A stretch of 64,000 bases of DNA from Lysobacter defluvii IMMIB APB-9 = DSM 18482 (GCF_000423325.1 NZ_AUHT01000005.1:124001-188000); one strand, 5' to 3'. Shown: positions 47,908-59,019, counted from the stretch's first letter. Translations and numbers: made by a program. The notes: generated by a model from the letters alone, not told the origin.

Positions 47908-48345
47908 CTACTTGATCAGCCGCAGCGTCATCGGGTAGCGGTACCGGACGCCCTCGTTCGCCTTGATCGTGGCGATGACCACCACCACCAGCCAGGCAAC
48001 CCCGAGCGCAAAGGCGACCAGGTAGAACAGGAAGCCGATCAGCACGATCATCAGGATGGTGCCGATGCCGATCAGCACCGCCATCGCGATGGCGACGGTG
48101 ATGTTGAAGTTGAGCGCTTCCTTCCCCTGGTCGTCCACGAACGGCATGGTGTCCTTCTTCACCAGCCAGATGATCAGTGGGCCGATGATCGCGCCCAGGC
48201 CTCCGGTGAACAGCGCGCTGAGCGCGGACAGGTGCGCGAACATCGCCCACTGCCTTTCATGCTCGGCAATGGCGCCGGTGCCGGCGTCGGCCATGGGTTC
48301 GTACGGCGACGCTCCGCCGTGGTCGTCGTGATCGGTCTGGTTCAT
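47908..48345 (-). CDS. DUF4870 membrane protein (Tic20-like)
   Basis: A 145-residue protein with a polar N-terminus (~1-30) and three to four hydrophobic helices. ERQWAMFAHLSALSALFTGG, WLVKKDTMPFVDDQGKEALNF and a C-terminal KANEGVRYRYPMTLRLI are hallmarks of DUF4870, a Tic20-related family of unknown function. It is downstream of pmbA by 72 bases on the same strand. Confidence 0.85.
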   Translation of the reverse strand: MNQTDHDDHGGASPYEPMADAGTGAIAEHERQWAMFAHLSALSALFTGGLGAIIGPLIIWLVKKDTMPFVDDQGKEALNFNITVAIAMAVLIGIGTILMIVLIGFLFYLVAFALGVAWLVVVVIATIKANEGVRYRYPMTLRLIK

Positions 48346-48417
48346 TGGTCCCTCCCCTCGTGGCTGCGACTGTCGGCGGTTGCGCGGCGTCCGTCAACCC
48401 TTCGCATTACGCAGCCC

Positions 48418-49800
48418 TCAGCCGTCGCCGGCCACCGTCATCCGCCCCACCAGGATGGAACCGGTCCGCAGGTGCGAGCGGGGATCGACGTCACTGCCCA
48501 CGGCCTCGATGCCGGCGAACATCTGCTTGAGGTTGCCGGCGATGGTGAAGCCGTCGACCGGGTGGCTGATACGGCCGTCCTCGATCCAGAACCCGGCCGC
48601 GCCGCGCGAGTAGTCGCCGGTGATCGCGTTCACGCCCTGCCCCATCAACTCGGTCACCAGCACCCCGCGGCCCATGCCGGCGATGATCGAGGCCTGGTCG
48701 CCGGCGTTGCTGGCGACCTGCAGGTTGTGCACGCCGCCGGAGTTGGCGGTGGTCTGCAGGCCGAGCCGGCGCGCGGAGTAGCTGCCGAGGATGTAGCGCT
48801 GCAGCACGCCCGCCTCCACCAGCGGCGACTCGCGGGTGGCGACGCCCTCGGCGTCGAACGAGGCGGAGCGGAAGCCTCGCGGCAGGAACGGCAGCTCGTG
48901 GATCGAGAACCAGTCGGGGAACAGCTTCGTCCCCGCGCTGTCGAGCAGGAAGCTGGCCTGGCGGTACAGCGCGCCACCCGACACGGCACCGATCAGGTGC
49001 CCGAGCAGGGAGCGGGCGACCTCGGCCGAGAACAGCACCGGGTACTCGCCCGTGGCTGCCTTGCGTGGCTGCAGGCGCGACAGCGCGCGCTCCGCCGCAC
49101 GGCGCCCGACCTGGGCCGCGGCTTCCAGGTCCTCCGCCGCCACGCCGATCGTGTACCAGCCGTCGCGCTGCATCTCCGCGCCGCGCCCGGCGATCAGCGC
49201 GCAGCCCAGGCTGTGCCGGGTGTCGCGCTCGCGGCCGACGAAGCCATGGGAGTTCGCGTAGACCGACAGGCTGCCGCCGCTGCCGACGGACGCGCCGTCT
49301 GAGTTTTCCAGCCGGGGATCGGCATCGCGCCCGGCCTGCTCGCAGGCCAGCGCCAGCTCGATCGCCTGCTCGGGTTCCAGCGCCCAGGGATGCCAGGCGT
49401 CGAACTCGCGCAGGTCGGTCGCCATCAGCTCCGGCTCCGCCAGTCCCGCGGCGGGATCGTGCTCGGTGTGCCGCGCGATCGCGACCGCCTGCTCGACTGT
49501 CGCGGCCAGGCTTTCCTCGCGCAGGTCGGCGGTGGAGGCGCTTCCGCGGCGGCCGCCGAAGTAGACCGTCAGTGCGATGCCGCGGTCGCGGTTGGACTCC
49601 AGCGTCTCCACCTCGCCCATGCGCACGCCGACGTTGAGCCCGGTCTCCTCCGAGCAGGAGACCTCGGCCTGGTCGGCCCCGGCCGCGCGCGCGCGCTCGA
49701 GCAGGCGCGCGGCGATGTCGGCAAGGTGGTCGAGCCGCGCCTGGCTGTCGTCGCCAGTGGCCGCTTCGTGGACGGGGTTCTCCCGGGTGAGCTCGTTCAA
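48418..49800 (-). CDS. pmbA: Metalloprotease subunit PmbA/TldE
   Basis: Inactive partner of TldD; together they form a heterodimeric zinc protease that processes peptides such as microcin B17 precursor and CcdA in E. coli. It has 460 residues from a TTG at 49800, with AGGA seven bases upstream. Family stretches: [51 protein letters not shown] and [15 protein letters not shown]. It lacks the HExxxH motif, as expected for TldE. An upstream ATG at 49842 would overlap the darP leader region and is less likely. Confidence 0.93.
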   Translation of the reverse strand: MNELTRENPVHEAATGDDSQARLDHLADIAARLLERARAAGADQAEVSCSEETGLNVGVRMGEVETLESNRDRGIALTVYFGGRRGSASTADLREESLAATVEQAVAIARHTEHDPAAGLAEPELMATDLREFDAWHPWALEPEQAIELALACEQAGRDADPRLENSDGASVGSGGSLSVYANSHGFVGRERDTRHSLGCALIAGRGAEMQRDGWYTIGVAAEDLEAAAQVGRRAAERALSRLQPRKAATGEYPVLFSAEVARSLLGHLIGAVSGGALYRQASFLLDSAGTKLFPDWFSIHELPFLPRGFRSASFDAEGVATRESPLVEAGVLQRYILGSYSARRLGLQTTANSGGVHNLQVASNAGDQASIIAGMGRGVLVTELMGQGVNAITGDYSRGAAGFWIEDGRISHPVDGFTIAGNLKQMFAGIEAVGSDVDPRSHLRTGSILVGRMTVAGDG

Positions 49801-49875
49801 TGTCTTATCCTTGCAGGCTGTTTGGATCAGGCGGGCGCGCATGCGCGCGGCGCCGTCGAGAATGGGAAGGTCCCG

Positions 49876-50400
49876 ATGCGTGGCATTGACGAGGAAACCG
49901 GCGAATTCCGCGGCCCCAGCCGCAACCAGCGCCGCCGCGAGGCACTGGGCGTGCTCGAACTGGGCGAGCAGCTGGCGGGGCTGACCGATGCCGAGCTGGC
50001 CCGGCTGCCGGTGCCGGAGGACCTGCTGCCGCACATCACCGCGGCCCGCGCGATCACCTCCCACATCGCCCGCAAGCGCCAGCTCGCCTTCCTGGCCAAG
50101 CAGATGCGGCGCGAGGACGAGGAAGTCCTGGACGCGCTGCGCGATGCGCTGGACCAGAGCGGCGAGCGTGCCCGCCGCGAGACCGCGGTACTGCACCGGG
50201 CGGAGGCGTGGCGCGAGCGGCTGATCGACGAGGGCGATGCCGCCCTGGCCGAGCTGCTGGCCGCGCACCCGGAGACCGACCGCCAGGCGCTACGGCAGCT
50301 GGTGCGGAACGCTGCCACCGAGCGCGCGAAGGGTAAGCCGCCGAAGGCGCAGCGGGAGTTGTTCCGGGCGGTGCGGGACCTGTTGACCGCCGAGGAGTGA
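49876..50400 (+). CDS. darP: Ribosome maturation factor DarP (YjgA)
   Basis: Late 50S-assembly factor, formerly YjgA/DUF615. It has 174 residues from the ATG at 49876 with Shine-Dalgarno GGAAGG. Motifs: [41 protein letters not shown] and the C-terminal [20 protein letters not shown]. Divergent from pmbA, the arrangement also seen in E. coli (yjgA next to pmbA). Confidence 0.93.
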   Translation: MRGIDEETGEFRGPSRNQRRREALGVLELGEQLAGLTDAELARLPVPEDLLPHITAARAITSHIARKRQLAFLAKQMRREDEEVLDALRDALDQSGERARRETAVLHRAEAWRERLIDEGDAALAELLAAHPETDRQALRQLVRNAATERAKGKPPKAQRELFRAVRDLLTAEE

Positions 50401-50401
50401 A

Positions 50402-50602
50402 ACCCCCTCTCCCGCTTGCGGGGTGAGGGGATGCGCTTGCGAGCCACTGGCTCGCGCATCCCGGAACGCCCTCGCGCCCTCGCGAGGGCCGGGGTGCGTA
50501 GCAGGGTTGGGGTGAGGGGAGCTTTTGCTTTCTCGCAAAGAGCTACCCTCATCCGCCCTTCGGGCACCTTCTCCCGCAAGCGGGAGAAGGGGGAATCGGG
50601 GC
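50402..50602. repeat. Cluster of palindromic repeats between darP and tldD (family B, copies 2-3, plus other hairpins)
   Basis: No gene is present in these 200 bases. From left to right: an imperfect family B arm (CTCTCCCGCTTGCGGGGTGAGGGG), hairpin GCGAGCC-ACT-GGCTCGC (50439-50455), hairpin GCCCTCGCG/CGCGAGGGC (50468-50489), and the complete composite unit in reverse orientation (ACCCTCATCCGCCC to CGGGAGAAGG, 50545-50590). The two family B units face each other. It may act as a bidirectional transcript end between the convergent darP and tldD. Confidence 0.7.
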
Positions 50603-52045
50603 TCACGGCCTCGTCCCGCCGACGGTGATCCCGTCGACCAGCAGCGACGGCTGCCCCACCCCCACCGGCACGCTCTGGCCGTCCTTGCCGCAGACGCCCA
50701 CGCCTTCGTCCAGTGCAAGGTCGTTGCCGACCATCCGCACTTTCTGCATGGTCTCCGGGCCATTGCCGATCAGCGTCGCGCCCTTGACCGGGGCGGTGAC
50801 CTTCCCGTCCTCGATCAGGTAGGCCTCGGTGGCCGAGAACACGTACTTGCCGCTGGTGATGTCGACCTGGCCGCCGCCGAAGTTGACCGCGTACAGGCCC
50901 TTCTTCACCGAGCGGATCATTTCCTGCGGGTCGTGCTGCCCGGCCAGCATGTAGGTGTTGGTCATGCGCGGCATGACCAGGTGGGCGAAGGACTCGCGGC
51001 GGCCGTTGCCGGTGGGCGCCATGCCCATCAGGCGGGCGTTGAGGCTGTCCTGCATGTAGCCCACCAGCACCCCGTCCTCGATCAGGGTGGTGCACTGGGT
51101 GGGTTGGCCCTCGTCGTCGATGTTGAGCGAGCCGCGGCGCCCCGGCAGGGTGCCGTCATCGACGATCGTGACCCCCGGCGCGGCCACCCGCTCGCCGATG
51201 CGCCCGGCGTAGGTCGAGGTGCCCTTGCGGTTGAAGTCGCCCTCCAGCCCGTGGCCGACCGCCTCGTGCAGCAGCACGCCTGGCCAGCCGCTGCCCAGCA
51301 CGACGGGCATCACCCCGGCCGGCGCGTCGACCGCCTCCAGGTTCACCAGCGCCTGCCGGAGTGCCTCGCGCGCCCAGGCTTCGGGCTTGCCGCCGCCGAG
51401 CAGTTCGTCGTAGCCATGGCGCCCGCCGCCGCCGGTGTAGCCGGACTCGCGGCGCCCGTCCTGCTCGACGATCACCTGGACGTTGAAGCGGACCAGCGGG
51501 CGCACGTCGGCGCCCAGGACACCGTCGCTGCGCGCCACCAGGATGGTGTCCACGCCGCCCGACAGGCTGACCACCACCTGCTTCACCCGCGGATCGGCGG
51601 CGCGCAGCATGCGGTCGATCCGGCGCAGGGCCTCGACCTTGTCCTCGTTGGCCATCGCGTCGATGGGGTCCTGCGGCACGTACAGGCTCCGGCCGGCCCC
51701 GCGGACCAGCGCGTGCGGGGCGACCGTGCCGCCGGCGCGGGCAATGGCGCGCGCGGAGGTGGAGGCCTCGATCAGCGCCTGGGCATTGATCTCGTCGGAA
51801 TAGGCGAACCCGGTCTTCTCGCCGCTGATCGCACGCACACCCACGCCCTGCTCGATGGAGTGGGCGCCATCGCGGACGATCCCGTCCTCCACCGTCCAGC
51901 TCTCGCGCCGGGCGTGCTGGAAATACAGGTCGCCGAAGTCGATCCCGGGGCCGAGCAGGCTGCCGAAGGCACGCTCCAGGCCGGCGGTGTCGAGGCCTGC
52001 GGGTTGCAGGAGGCGGGACTGGGCTAGCTGCAGCGGAAGGGTCAT
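50603..52045 (-). CDS. tldD: Metalloprotease subunit TldD
   Basis: Catalytic partner of PmbA/TldE. It has 480 residues from the ATG at 52045, matching E. coli length. The zinc site [11 protein letters not shown] (~residue 262) gives HExxxH, with the downstream metal Cys region in [37 protein letters not shown] and [11 protein letters not shown] are typical. It lies downstream of yhdP by 52 bases, the common yhdP-tldD order. Confidence 0.95.
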   Translation of the reverse strand: MTLPLQLAQSRLLQPAGLDTAGLERAFGSLLGPGIDFGDLYFQHARRESWTVEDGIVRDGAHSIEQGVGVRAISGEKTGFAYSDEINAQALIEASTSARAIARAGGTVAPHALVRGAGRSLYVPQDPIDAMANEDKVEALRRIDRMLRAADPRVKQVVVSLSGGVDTILVARSDGVLGADVRPLVRFNVQVIVEQDGRRESGYTGGGGRHGYDELLGGGKPEAWAREALRQALVNLEAVDAPAGVMPVVLGSGWPGVLLHEAVGHGLEGDFNRKGTSTYAGRIGERVAAPGVTIVDDGTLPGRRGSLNIDDEGQPTQCTTLIEDGVLVGYMQDSLNARLMGMAPTGNGRRESFAHLVMPRMTNTYMLAGQHDPQEMIRSVKKGLYAVNFGGGQVDITSGKYVFSATEAYLIEDGKVTAPVKGATLIGNGPETMQKVRMVGNDLALDEGVGVCGKDGQSVPVGVGQPSLLVDGITVGGTRP

Positions 52046-52097
52046 CAGGTGTTCCGGAAAGGCAATACCCGACGATATGCGGGCGCGCTCCCGTGCT

Positions 52098-55000
52098 TCA
52101 ACCGCCCGTGGGCCCGCCGTCCGGTTCGGGCGCCTGCACTTCCTCATCGGCCTGGATGACCTCCACCTCCGGGTCCGACCACGGGCCGGTGACGCGGTAG
52201 GTGCGGGCGCCGATCTGGCCCATGGGTTTTTGCAGCACGGCGTTGGCAGCCGCACCGATCGCGGCGCCGACCGGTCCGCCGGCGATCGCCCCGGCGACGG
52301 TGAGCAGGTTGCCGGTGCTGGGCAGCACCTCGATGGTCTGGTCGTAGCGCTCCGCGCGCAGGTCGGCCGTGCCGCGGATGTGGATGTCGGCGGCGGGGCC
52401 GGTGATGTCCAGGTCGTCCGTGCTCGCGACGCCGTCCCCGAACCGGATCGTGCCGCCGGCCTCGTTGAAGGCAAGGCCGCGGTTGAAGAAGTCACGGAAA
52501 TCGAGGGTCAGCCTGCGCGGCAACTCGGCCACGCTCAGCAGCCCGAGCACGCGCCCGGCGCCGGGCTCGACCTCCAGCAGCTGTCCGTCGCGCACGTCGA
52601 GCACCAGTTCGCCGCGGGCGTGCGCGGCGTCGAACGCGGCCGGCGTGCCCTGCCACTCCGCGCGCAGGGACATCCCGCCGGTGCCACCGGACAGCCGCCC
52701 GGTCAGCGAAGTGCCGGCGAGCAGGCCACCCAGGTCGGTGGACGTGACGCTGGCGCGCAGGCGGGTGCGTGCCTCCGGGCCGCGGCCCACCCAGCTGCCG
52801 TCGATGTCGATGCTGTGCGCTGGCCCCTGCGCGGAGAGTTCCTCCACCTGCAGGCCGGCGGGAGTGGGCCGGGTCTGCAGTCGTGCCTGTCCCAGCCGCG
52901 CGCCGGCCACGCGCAGGTCCTCGACGACGATCACCAGCGGCGGGATGGCCGAAGGGTCCAGCGCCTCGCCGGGGGCATCGCCTCCGCCGGCGGCAACCCC
53001 GCCGGCCTGGGCGGCCGCAGGCGCTCCGGGCCGCTGCGTGGCCGCGCCCCGCCCGGCCGCGGCAGCGGGCTCGGGCCTCGTCCACCAGGCCCGTTGGAAG
53101 CGTCCAGCGATCGCCGCGCCCTCACTGGCCGGGATCCGCAGCTCGCCCTCCAGTTCCGGCCCCTCGGCCCGCACCCGCATCGCGCCGCGGGAACCGGGGA
53201 GGACCAGCAGGCGGGTGTCGGCGAAGCGGCCGCCGAGCAGGTGCAGCGCGTCCGCGTGCACGTCGATCCGGCCCAGCCCGGGGCCGCCATCGCCCCCGCC
53301 GGCTCCGCCCACCATGCCGACCCATTCCAGCGCATCCAGCGTGCCGGTGCTGCCACCGACCACCAGCCCGCGCGGCGGGGGCGCATCGACCCGCGACGAG
53401 CCCAGTGCGATCCGCACGCCCGTGTCGTCGCCCCGCGTGCGTGCGCGAAGTGCCATGCGCGTGCCCAGGGTGACGGCGACCTCGCCGTCCCCGAGCGGCA
53501 GCGGCACGTAGATGCTGACCGGCAACGGAGCCTGCGCCGCCTTCTGCAACGGTCGCGGCAACTCCAGCGCGGTCCCGACCAGGTCCGACTGCAGCCGCAG
53601 CCGCGGGCGTGCGCGGCCGCCACCGGCCGGACGCGCCACCTCTACGACGGCGGTCCACTGCGAACTCCCGGCCACGTGCGGGCGCAGCCACTCCAGTGCG
53701 TCGGCCTGGTCCAGCAGCGTGCGTGCATCCACCCGTGCGTGCAGCGCACCCTCGAACAGGTTGCCGGCATCGCGAACGTGGCCCTCGCCGGCGCGCAGCG
53801 TGAGCCGGCCCGGCCGGCCTTCATGCAGCGCATCCAGGTCCTCGGCGACGAACCCCTCCTGGTCATACCGGGCGCGGCCGCGGACCTGGTCAAGCGCAAG
53901 CCCGAACCTCGGGGCGGACAGCCGCGCGCCCTCCAGCTCCACCGAGCCGCCGATCCGCAGCGGCGCGCTGCCCTGTGGCAGGCGCAACCGGAAGTCGACC
54001 GCGGCCGGACCGCGGCCGGCGAGGTTGTCGAACACCTCCGGCTGGTCGGCGCGCAGCGGGCTCTGGCCGAGCAGGCGCAGCAGATCCTCGACGTCGCCGT
54101 TGCCGGAGGCATCGACTTCGAGCGTGCCACCCTCGTATCCGTCCATGGCGGCGCGGATCCGCCCGGCCTCGACACCGGCCACGCTGCCGCTGCCGCGGAT
54201 GTCGAACCCGTCGCCGATGAAGGCCAGCTCCGCCTCCACCCCTTCGGCCGCCGGCCAGTCCGGCTGGAACCGCACGACGCCGTCTTCGATCCGTCCACGC
54301 GCCTCGAACCGGCCCTCCGCGGCGGTGAAGGGCCAGTCGTCCAGGTCGCCTGTGACCACCGCGCGACCGTCGACCAGCGTGCCGCCCACCAGGGCGGTGT
54401 CCAGCCACTGCTGCAGCGTCGAGGGCATCAGGTGGCGGACGAGGAATCCGCGCGCGACCGGCAGGGCCGTCGGGTCGATGTCCGCGGCGATGTCGATCCA
54501 CGGACGGCCGCCACCGCGTTCCCAACGCAGCCGACCGCGCGCGTCGAGCCCGAAGTCCTGCCCCTGCACCCGCAGCCCGCCGGTACCCACCGACCAGCCG
54601 TCGCCGTCGCGCCAGCCGCTGACCGTCCCGTCCAGGGTGACGGCGTGCACCACGCCGAAGCCGGACGGCCAGTCGAATTCCAGCGAGCGGCCCGCATCCA
54701 GCTCCAGCGCAATCCCACCGCCATCGCCGCTGAGCGTGCCGGCCAGGCCGCGCAGTCCCGGCCGGTCGCCCACCGGGTCGAAGCCCAGGCCCTCCACCCC
54801 GGCACGGGCGCGGATCCGCCCGTCCGGGGCGGCGGCCAGTTCCACGTCGCGCAGCGTGGCGCGGGGCGCGGCCGCGGCGAGCCACTGGCGCACTCCGGGT
54901 GCAAGCCGGCTGCTCAGCGCCGCGACCTGCAGCAGGGGCGCCACCTCGCCCCGGCCGGCCACCGCGCCGGGGCGGTCACCGCCGGCCACCAGCACGCCGT

Positions 55001-55982
55001 CATAGTCATGCCGCCGTCCGGCGTGCTCCAGTCCCAGCCGCGGGGCCTCCAGGCGCCAGCCGCCCGCCTCGCGCCGCCAGCGGACCAGCCCCTCCACGGT
55101 CCCCAGTTCGACCCCCGGCACCAGTCCGTCGGTGGCCCGCAGCCGGACCTGCTCCAGGTCGGCATCCACCACCACCTCGGACACCCGTTTGCCGGTGATG
55201 CCGGCATGGATCCGGGCACTGCCGGTGCCTTCGGCCAACTGCACGCCAGCGAAGACCAGCAGGGGCGCCCAGGGACCCGCCTCGACCTGCGAGGCCGAGA
55301 TCCAGGCCCTGCCGTCGCCGCTGCCACGCTCCAGGTGCAACGTGGCGTCGATCGGCGTGGCAGCGCCGCCATCCGAGCCAGGTGTCTGCGGCCAGGCGCG
55401 AAGCCCCGCGCGCACCAGCCCGTCATCGACACGCAAGCGCAGGTCCACCTGCGGCACCGAGGCATTCAGGCCACTCGCCGCCGAAACCACGCGCAGGCGG
55501 CCGTCCACGACCTGCAGTTCGCCGAGCCCCTCCAGCGCCGCGAACGGGTCACCACCCCCGCCGCGCGGGCCGGGGAGCCCGCGAACCTGCCAGCGCCCGT
55601 CGCCGCCGCGCTCCAGCACGAGGTCCAGCCCGCGCAGGCGCAGTTCCGACAGCGGCACGCCAGGCAACAGGCCCGCGTAGATCGACACCAGCATCTCGGC
55701 ATCGCCGATGGTGAAGGCCTCGTCACCCTCGCCGACCCGCAGCCCCTGCAACTGCAGCAGTGGCCCCCGCCGCGTCCATTCCGTCGCGACCGCGTCGAAG
55801 CTGATCGTCCGTCCGGCCCGCGCACTCAGCCAGGCCGCCACCCGGTCGGGGTTCTGCTCGGCCAGCGGCAGGACCTGGCTCGCCGTGCCCAGCACCAGCG
55901 CGAGCAGCACCAGGCCCACGGCGACCGTGTAGGCGGCTCCGCGGCGCACCCGCCGCAGGCGGCGGCGGAAGACGGTCGGCAT
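52098..55982 (-). CDS. yhdP: AsmA-like phospholipid transport protein YhdP
   Basis: A 1294-residue bridge-like protein thought to move phospholipids from the inner to the outer membrane, with TamB and YdbH as paralogues. One N-terminal transmembrane anchor ([20 protein letters not shown], ~residues 16-35) is followed by a DUF3971/AsmA-type repeat beta-groove for the rest. The end includes [20 protein letters not shown] and the conserved stretch with [20 protein letters not shown] and then [16 protein letters not shown] Gly/Ala/Pro-rich patch near residues 970-1000 is low complexity. Sits between rng and tldD, as in E. coli. Confidence 0.92.
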   Translation of the reverse strand: MPTVFRRRLRRVRRGAAYTVAVGLVLLALVLGTASQVLPLAEQNPDRVAAWLSARAGRTISFDAVATEWTRRGPLLQLQGLRVGEGDEAFTIGDAEMLVSIYAGLLPGVPLSELRLRGLDLVLERGGDGRWQVRGLPGPRGGGGDPFAALEGLGELQVVDGRLRVVSAASGLNASVPQVDLRLRVDDGLVRAGLRAWPQTPGSDGGAATPIDATLHLERGSGDGRAWISASQVEAGPWAPLLVFAGVQLAEGTGSARIHAGITGKRVSEVVVDADLEQVRLRATDGLVPGVELGTVEGLVRWRREAGGWRLEAPRLGLEHAGRRHDYDGVLVAGGDRPGAVAGRGEVAPLLQVAALSSRLAPGVRQWLAAAAPRATLRDVELAAAPDGRIRARAGVEGLGFDPVGDRPGLRGLAGTLSGDGGGIALELDAGRSLEFDWPSGFGVVHAVTLDGTVSGWRDGDGWSVGTGGLRVQGQDFGLDARGRLRWERGGGRPWIDIAADIDPTALPVARGFLVRHLMPSTLQQWLDTALVGGTLVDGRAVVTGDLDDWPFTAAEGRFEARGRIEDGVVRFQPDWPAAEGVEAELAFIGDGFDIRGSGSVAGVEAGRIRAAMDGYEGGTLEVDASGNGDVEDLLRLLGQSPLRADQPEVFDNLAGRGPAAVDFRLRLPQGSAPLRIGGSVELEGARLSAPRFGLALDQVRGRARYDQEGFVAEDLDALHEGRPGRLTLRAGEGHVRDAGNLFEGALHARVDARTLLDQADALEWLRPHVAGSSQWTAVVEVARPAGGGRARPRLRLQSDLVGTALELPRPLQKAAQAPLPVSIYVPLPLGDGEVAVTLGTRMALRARTRGDDTGVRIALGSSRVDAPPPRGLVVGGSTGTLDALEWVGMVGGAGGGDGGPGLGRIDVHADALHLLGGRFADTRLLVLPGSRGAMRVRAEGPELEGELRIPASEGAAIAGRFQRAWWTRPEPAAAAGRGAATQRPGAPAAAQAGGVAAGGGDAPGEALDPSAIPPLVIVVEDLRVAGARLGQARLQTRPTPAGLQVEELSAQGPAHSIDIDGSWVGRGPEARTRLRASVTSTDLGGLLAGTSLTGRLSGGTGGMSLRAEWQGTPAAFDAAHARGELVLDVRDGQLLEVEPGAGRVLGLLSVAELPRRLTLDFRDFFNRGLAFNEAGGTIRFGDGVASTDDLDITGPAADIHIRGTADLRAERYDQTIEVLPSTGNLLTVAGAIAGGPVGAAIGAAANAVLQKPMGQIGARTYRVTGPWSDPEVEVIQADEEVQAPEPDGGPTGG

Positions 55983-56015
55983 CAGCCGGCCCCGCTCCCC
56001 GCCACCGGCCGGGGC

Positions 56016-57524
56016 TCAGAAGAGCACGACATCGAACTGCTCCTGCGCGTACTGGGAGTCCGCCTGCAGGCGGATGCTGCGGCCGAGGAACTCCTCCAGC
56101 TCCGCCACCGCGGCCGACTCCTCCTCGGTGATCCGCGCGACCACCTTGGGCGAGGCGATCACCAGCAGCCGCTCGGCCTCGAACTGGCGCACCTGGCGCA
56201 CGATCTCGCGGAAGATCTCGTAGGTGACCGTCTCGGGCGTCTTGAGCATGCCGCGGCCGCCGCATTCGTGGCAGGGCTCGCACAGCTGCCGTTCCAGGCT
56301 CTCGGTGGTGCGCTTGCGGGTCATCTCGACCAGCCCCAGCGGCGAGAACTCGTAGACGGTGGTCTTGGCGTGGTCGCGCGCCAGCGCCTTCTCCAGCTGA
56401 CGCAGCACCTGCCGCCGGTGCTCGGGCTCGACCATGTCGATGAAGTCGATGATCACGATCCCGCCCAGGTTGCGCAGGCGCAGCTGGCGGGCCACCGACT
56501 GGGCGGCCTCCAGGTTGGTGCGGAAGACCGTCTCCTCCAGGTTGCGCTGCCCGAGGAAGGAGCCGGTGTTGATGTCCACGGTGGTCATCGCCTCGGTCTG
56601 GTCGATGACCAGGTAGCCGCCGGACTTGAGCGGCACCTGCTTCTCGAGCGCGCGGCCGATCTCGTCCTCGACCCCGTACAGGTCGAAGATCGGGCGTGCG
56701 CCGGTGTAGTGCTCGATCCGCTCGGCCAGGCCGCGGCTCTCCGGGTCGGCGCCGGGCGGCAGGTACTGCGCGGCGAAGCGCTGCAGGCGCTCGAAGGTCT
56801 CGCGCGAGTCGACCTTGACCTTCTCCACGTCGCGGCGCATGAGGTCGCGCACCGCCCGTAGCGGCAGCGTCAGGTCCTCGTACACGCATTCCCCGACCTG
56901 GGAGCTGGCGGACCTCTCCTCGATCAGCGTCCACGCCCGGCCGAGGTAGGTGATGTCCTCGCCCAGCGCCTCCGCGGACTGGCCCTCGGCGTTGGTGCGC
57001 ACGATGTACCCGTGCTGCGGCCCGGCACCGGACAGCTCGCCGACGATGGACTTCAGGCGGGTGCGTTCGGCCTCGTCCTCGATCCGCGCGGAGACCCCGA
57101 TCACCCGCGAGCGCGGCAGCAGGACCAGGTAGCGCGACGGGATGCTCAGCTGGGTGGTCAGCCGGGCGCCCTTGGTGCCGATCGGGTCCTTGACCACCTG
57201 CACGATGATCTCCTGGCCGTCGCGCAGCAGCTCGGTGATCGGGCGCGGGGGCAGCGGCGGCACCGGCGCCTCGCCCGTCTCGCCGTTGACCGGGGCCGGC
57301 CGCACGATGTCGGCGGCGTGCAGGAAGGCCGCGCGCTCCAGGCCGATGTCGACGAAGGCCGCCTGCATGCCGGGCATCACCCGCTGCACCTTGCCCTTGT
57401 AGATGTTGCCCACCACCCCGCGGCGCCAGCCACGTTCGATGTGGAGCTCCTGCAGCATGCCGTTCTCGACCACCGCCACCCGGGTCTCGCGCGGGGTCAC
57501 GTTGATCAGGATCTCCTCGGTCAT
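56016..57524 (-). CDS. rng: Ribonuclease G
   Basis: Endoribonuclease that matures the 16S rRNA 5' end and decays some mRNAs. It has 502 residues from the ATG at 57524 (MTEEILINVTPRETRVAVVE). The S1 domain (~35-130) has GNIYKGKVQRVMPGMQAAFVD. Catalytic Asps are in TVDINTGSFLG and IIDFIDM, and the Zn-link C-x-x-C is in CEPCHECGGRGM. It lacks the long RNase E C-terminal scaffold. The start overlaps the maf stop by 4 bases. Confidence 0.95.
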   Translation of the reverse strand: MTEEILINVTPRETRVAVVENGMLQELHIERGWRRGVVGNIYKGKVQRVMPGMQAAFVDIGLERAAFLHAADIVRPAPVNGETGEAPVPPLPPRPITELLRDGQEIIVQVVKDPIGTKGARLTTQLSIPSRYLVLLPRSRVIGVSARIEDEAERTRLKSIVGELSGAGPQHGYIVRTNAEGQSAEALGEDITYLGRAWTLIEERSASSQVGECVYEDLTLPLRAVRDLMRRDVEKVKVDSRETFERLQRFAAQYLPPGADPESRGLAERIEHYTGARPIFDLYGVEDEIGRALEKQVPLKSGGYLVIDQTEAMTTVDINTGSFLGQRNLEETVFRTNLEAAQSVARQLRLRNLGGIVIIDFIDMVEPEHRRQVLRQLEKALARDHAKTTVYEFSPLGLVEMTRKRTTESLERQLCEPCHECGGRGMLKTPETVTYEIFREIVRQVRQFEAERLLVIASPKVVARITEEESAAVAELEEFLGRSIRLQADSQYAQEQFDVVLF

Positions 57525-58123
57525 GCGGTCCCCCGGGCGCTGGCGAAGGGAATGGGCAGCCCGGCTTCGGCCAGCAGCATCGCGGTCTGGTGCAGCGGCA
57601 GGCCCATCACGCCGGAGTAGCTTCCCTCCAGCCGGGTCACGAACGCCTCGGCGACGCCCTGGATCGCGTAGCCCCCGGCCTTGCCGCGGGGCTCGCCGCT
57701 GGCCACGTAGGCCTCCACCGTGTCCGGCAACAGTGGCGCGAAGCTCACGCGCGACACGGACACCGCCTGCCTGGCGACGCCGTCGCGGCCGAGCAGGCTC
57801 ACCGCCGACACCACCTCGTGGGTGCGTCCGGACAGGCGCAGCAGCATCTCGCGGGCGGCCGCGTCGTCCGCCGGCTTGCCGAACACCTCGCCGTCCAGGA
57901 CCACCTCGGTATCGGAGCCGAGCACCAGCACCCCGGGACCGGCGTCCTGCAGCAGCGCCAGGCCGGCGGCGGCCTTGTCGGAGGCAACGCGGCATACGTA
58001 GGCATGCGCCGGCTCGCCGGCGGCGCGTTGTTCCGGAATGTCCACGTCCAGCGGAGTGAAGGCGACGCCCAGGCGCGCCAGCAACTCGCGGCGACGCGGC
58101 GATTTCGAGGCGAGGTGGAGCAT
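57521..58123 (-). CDS. maf: Maf-family nucleoside triphosphate pyrophosphatase (YhdE-like)
   Basis: House-cleaning NTP pyrophosphatase, likely acting on dTTP/UTP (YhdE clade) judging by its position before rng. It has 200 residues from the ATG at 58123. The N-terminal phosphate loop LASKSPRRRELLARLG, VLGSDTEVVLDGEVFGKP (the family usually has SDT) and GKAGGYAIQGVAEAFVTRLEG are conserved. Operon with rng and probably yhdP and tldD. Confidence 0.92.
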   Translation of the reverse strand: MLHLASKSPRRRELLARLGVAFTPLDVDIPEQRAAGEPAHAYVCRVASDKAAAGLALLQDAGPGVLVLGSDTEVVLDGEVFGKPADDAAAREMLLRLSGRTHEVVSAVSLLGRDGVARQAVSVSRVSFAPLLPDTVEAYVASGEPRGKAGGYAIQGVAEAFVTRLEGSYSGVMGLPLHQTAMLLAEAGLPIPFASARGTA

Positions 58124-58268
58124 GGGAGTCCTGTGAGGCCGCGGCGCCGGCAAGGATACCCGCAGCCCCGCATGCGGCGCGGGAACGCGCGCACGTTCCA
58201 CCGGGCCGGCTCACGGCCCATTCACCGCGCCGCCCGGACCCTCCGCCGGTCCAACCGGAGATGCCTGC

Positions 58269-59018
58269 ATGCCCCCCGTTGCCCCCGTCCGCCTGCGCCC
58301 CCTGCTCCTGTCCCTGGCCATCGCGGCCACCGCCGCCACGACGACGGCCGCGTTCGCCCAGAGCCCACCCGCACTGGCCGCAAGCACCGACGGCACCCTG
58401 CTCACCATTTCCGCAAGCGCGGAGGCGAGGCGGGTGCCGGACGTGGCCACGCTCTCCGCCGGGGTGGTGACGCAGGCCGCCGACGCCCAGGCCGCCATGC
58501 GGGGCAACGCCGAGCAGATGGAGGGCGTGATGGCGGCACTGCGCCGGGCCGGCATCGCCGAGCGCGACATCCGGACCGCCGGCGTGAACCTGCATCCGCA
58601 GTACCGGCATTCCCCGGAAGACACCCCGGCGATCACCGGCTACCAGGCCAGCAACACGGTCGAGGTCACCGTCCGTGACATCGAGCGGATGGGACCCACC
58701 ATGGATGCGCTGGTGGCCAGTGGCGCGAACCACGTCAACGGGCCCGCGTTCTCCATCGGCGAGCCGGGGGAGGCCCGCGACGAGGCACGGCGCGCGGCGC
58801 TCGAGGACGCCCGCTCGCGCGCGGAGATGTACGCCGGGGCGCTCGGCCTGCGGGTACGCCGGATCGTCAGCATCAGCGAGGCCGGACCCGGCGGACCGGT
58901 CATGCCCTGCGCGATGGCGCGAATGGAGTCGGCCATGGGCGGCGCGGACACCCCGATATCACCGGGCGAGAACGTGGTCTCGGCCAACCTCGAAGTCGTG
59001 TTCGAACTGGGTAGGTGA
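58269..59018 (+). CDS. SIMPL-domain periplasmic protein (DUF541)
   Basis: A 249-residue exported protein. The signal peptide (LLLSLAIAATAATTTAAFAQ) ends near residue 31. The SIMPL domain covers ~40-248 (LTISASAEARRVPDVATLSAGV; IRTAGVNLHPQYR; ITGYQASNTVEVTVRDIERMG; ARDEARRAALEDARSRAEMYA). Family members are implicated in oxidative or envelope stress, but the biochemical role is unsettled. Possibly co-transcribed with the small frame immediately downstream. Confidence 0.86.
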   Translation: MPPVAPVRLRPLLLSLAIAATAATTTAAFAQSPPALAASTDGTLLTISASAEARRVPDVATLSAGVVTQAADAQAAMRGNAEQMEGVMAALRRAGIAERDIRTAGVNLHPQYRHSPEDTPAITGYQASNTVEVTVRDIERMGPTMDALVASGANHVNGPAFSIGEPGEARDEARRAALEDARSRAEMYAGALGLRVRRIVSISEAGPGGPVMPCAMARMESAMGGADTPISPGENVVSANLEVVFELGR

Positions 59019-59019
59019 C

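Noticed and set aside
50402-50602. Possible CRISPR-like repeats
   Set aside because: The repeats are palindromic, unequal and not separated by unique spacers of constant length, and no cas genes are near.
51855-56861. A plus-strand open frame of 1668 codons
   Set aside because: It runs antisense across tldD, yhdP and rng, has no ribosome binding site or recognisable domain and has the Arg/Pro/Gln/His-rich composition typical of GC-rich shadow frames.
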